From Deltaproteobacteria bacterium (GTDB lineage Bacteria > Desulfobacterota > Desulfobacteria > Desulfobacterales > JAABPS01), in contig JAFDFT010000137.1 of assembly GCA_019309685.1 (NCBI GenBank), positions 1 to 6,487 of the forward strand: 6,487 nucleotides of DNA. Reading direction: 5' to 3'. The position numbers were made by a program, and so were the translations under genes. How positions within the stretch are numbered: the stretch's first letter is position 1; each line of letters opens with the position of its first letter. The notes under the pieces are model-generated. The model ran no database searches. It had not been told where the DNA came from and saw only the letters and a list, made by a program, of their open reading frames with translations. Positions 6,225 through 6,487 of the stretch are shown in pieces.

Positions 6225-6487
6225 ATGTCAGTTAAACTTTTAATTATCGGCGGCGTTGCCGGTGGTGCCACCGCAGCAGCACGCGCACGAAGATTGGATG
6301 AGGATGCTGAAATTATTCTTTTTGAAAGAGGAGAACATATTTCATTTGCCAATTGCGGCCTGCCATACTTTATAGGTCATGTTATAAAACGAAGAGACGC
6401 TCTTTTTGTCACAACGCCTGAAGAATTCAGCATACGATATAATGTCGATGTTAGGACCTTTAATGAAGTATTAAACATTGATCCCGA
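6225..6487 (+). CDS. CoA-disulfide reductase/NADH oxidase-type flavoprotein, 3' end outside window
   Basis: This is the first 87 residues of a pyridine-nucleotide-disulfide oxidoreductase. The N terminus has the FAD-binding dinucleotide fold IIGGVAGGATAAARARRLDE, the acidic end of the second strand (ILFERGEHISF) and then FANCGLPY with a single redox-active Cys44. That single Cys, in place of a CxxxxC pair, marks the CoA-disulfide reductase, NADH oxidase and NADH-dependent persulfide reductase group, where the Cys forms a mixed disulfide with CoA or is oxidised to a sulfenate. Family members are about 450 residues, or about 550 with a fused C-terminal rhodanese domain; the window ends too early to tell which. 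It would act in the cytoplasm, reducing CoA disulfides, persulfides or O2 with NAD(P)H. It follows the multiheme gene by 18 bases and probably shares its transcript. Confidence 0.92.
   Translation, partial: MSVKLLIIGGVAGGATAAARARRLDEDAEIILFERGEHISFANCGLPYFIGHVIKRRDALFVTTPEEFSIRYNVDVRTFNEVLNIDP

Overview
The window comes from a low-to-moderate GC anaerobe, most likely a sulfate-reducing member of the Desulfobacterota (Desulfobacteraceae-like). The grounds are the gene content (flavo-diiron protein, small single-cluster ferredoxin, DsrE-like protein, multiheme c-type cytochrome with eight CXXCH motifs, CoA-disulfide-reductase-like flavoprotein) and a long intergenic palindrome of a kind I associate with that group. 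The assignment is an inference. All genes lie on the + strand.

Layout: (1) 2-1081, the 3' part of a flavo-diiron protein (FprA type) with all diiron ligands visible, running off the left edge. (2) 1097-1288, a 63-residue ferredoxin. (3) 1289-1465, an intergenic gap dominated by an imperfect palindrome of about 123 bp. (4) 1466-1813, a DsrE-like protein with a CxxC motif. (5) 1833-2495, a HEAT-like soluble protein of unknown role. (6) 2507-3574, a nine-helix membrane protein resembling subunit I (CydA) of cytochrome bd. (7) 3576-6206, a second, paralogous CydA-like membrane domain of eight helices fused to a class I cytochrome c domain, a beta-rich domain and a heptaheme tail. (8) 6225-6487, the start of a CoA-disulfide reductase/NADH oxidase-type flavoprotein, running off the right edge. 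Genes 4-8 are tightly spaced and look like one operon. Genes 1-2 look like a second unit, separated from it by the palindrome.

Working model (inference): the cluster is an oxygen or oxidative-stress response set. The flavo-diiron protein and ferredoxin reduce O2 or NO in the cytoplasm. The two CydA-like proteins form a membrane complex that carries electrons between periplasmic c-type hemes and bd-type hemes, perhaps for O2 reduction. The DsrE-like protein and the CoADR-like flavoprotein suggest handling of persulfides or low-molecular-weight disulfides. The main point of interest is the paired CydA-like system. Neither subunit has the quinol-binding Q-loop. The expected heme ligands appear to be divided between the two subunits, and one subunit carries eight c-type heme sites. 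Together these point to a divergent member of the cytochrome bd superfamily that uses cytochrome c, not quinol, as its electron partner.
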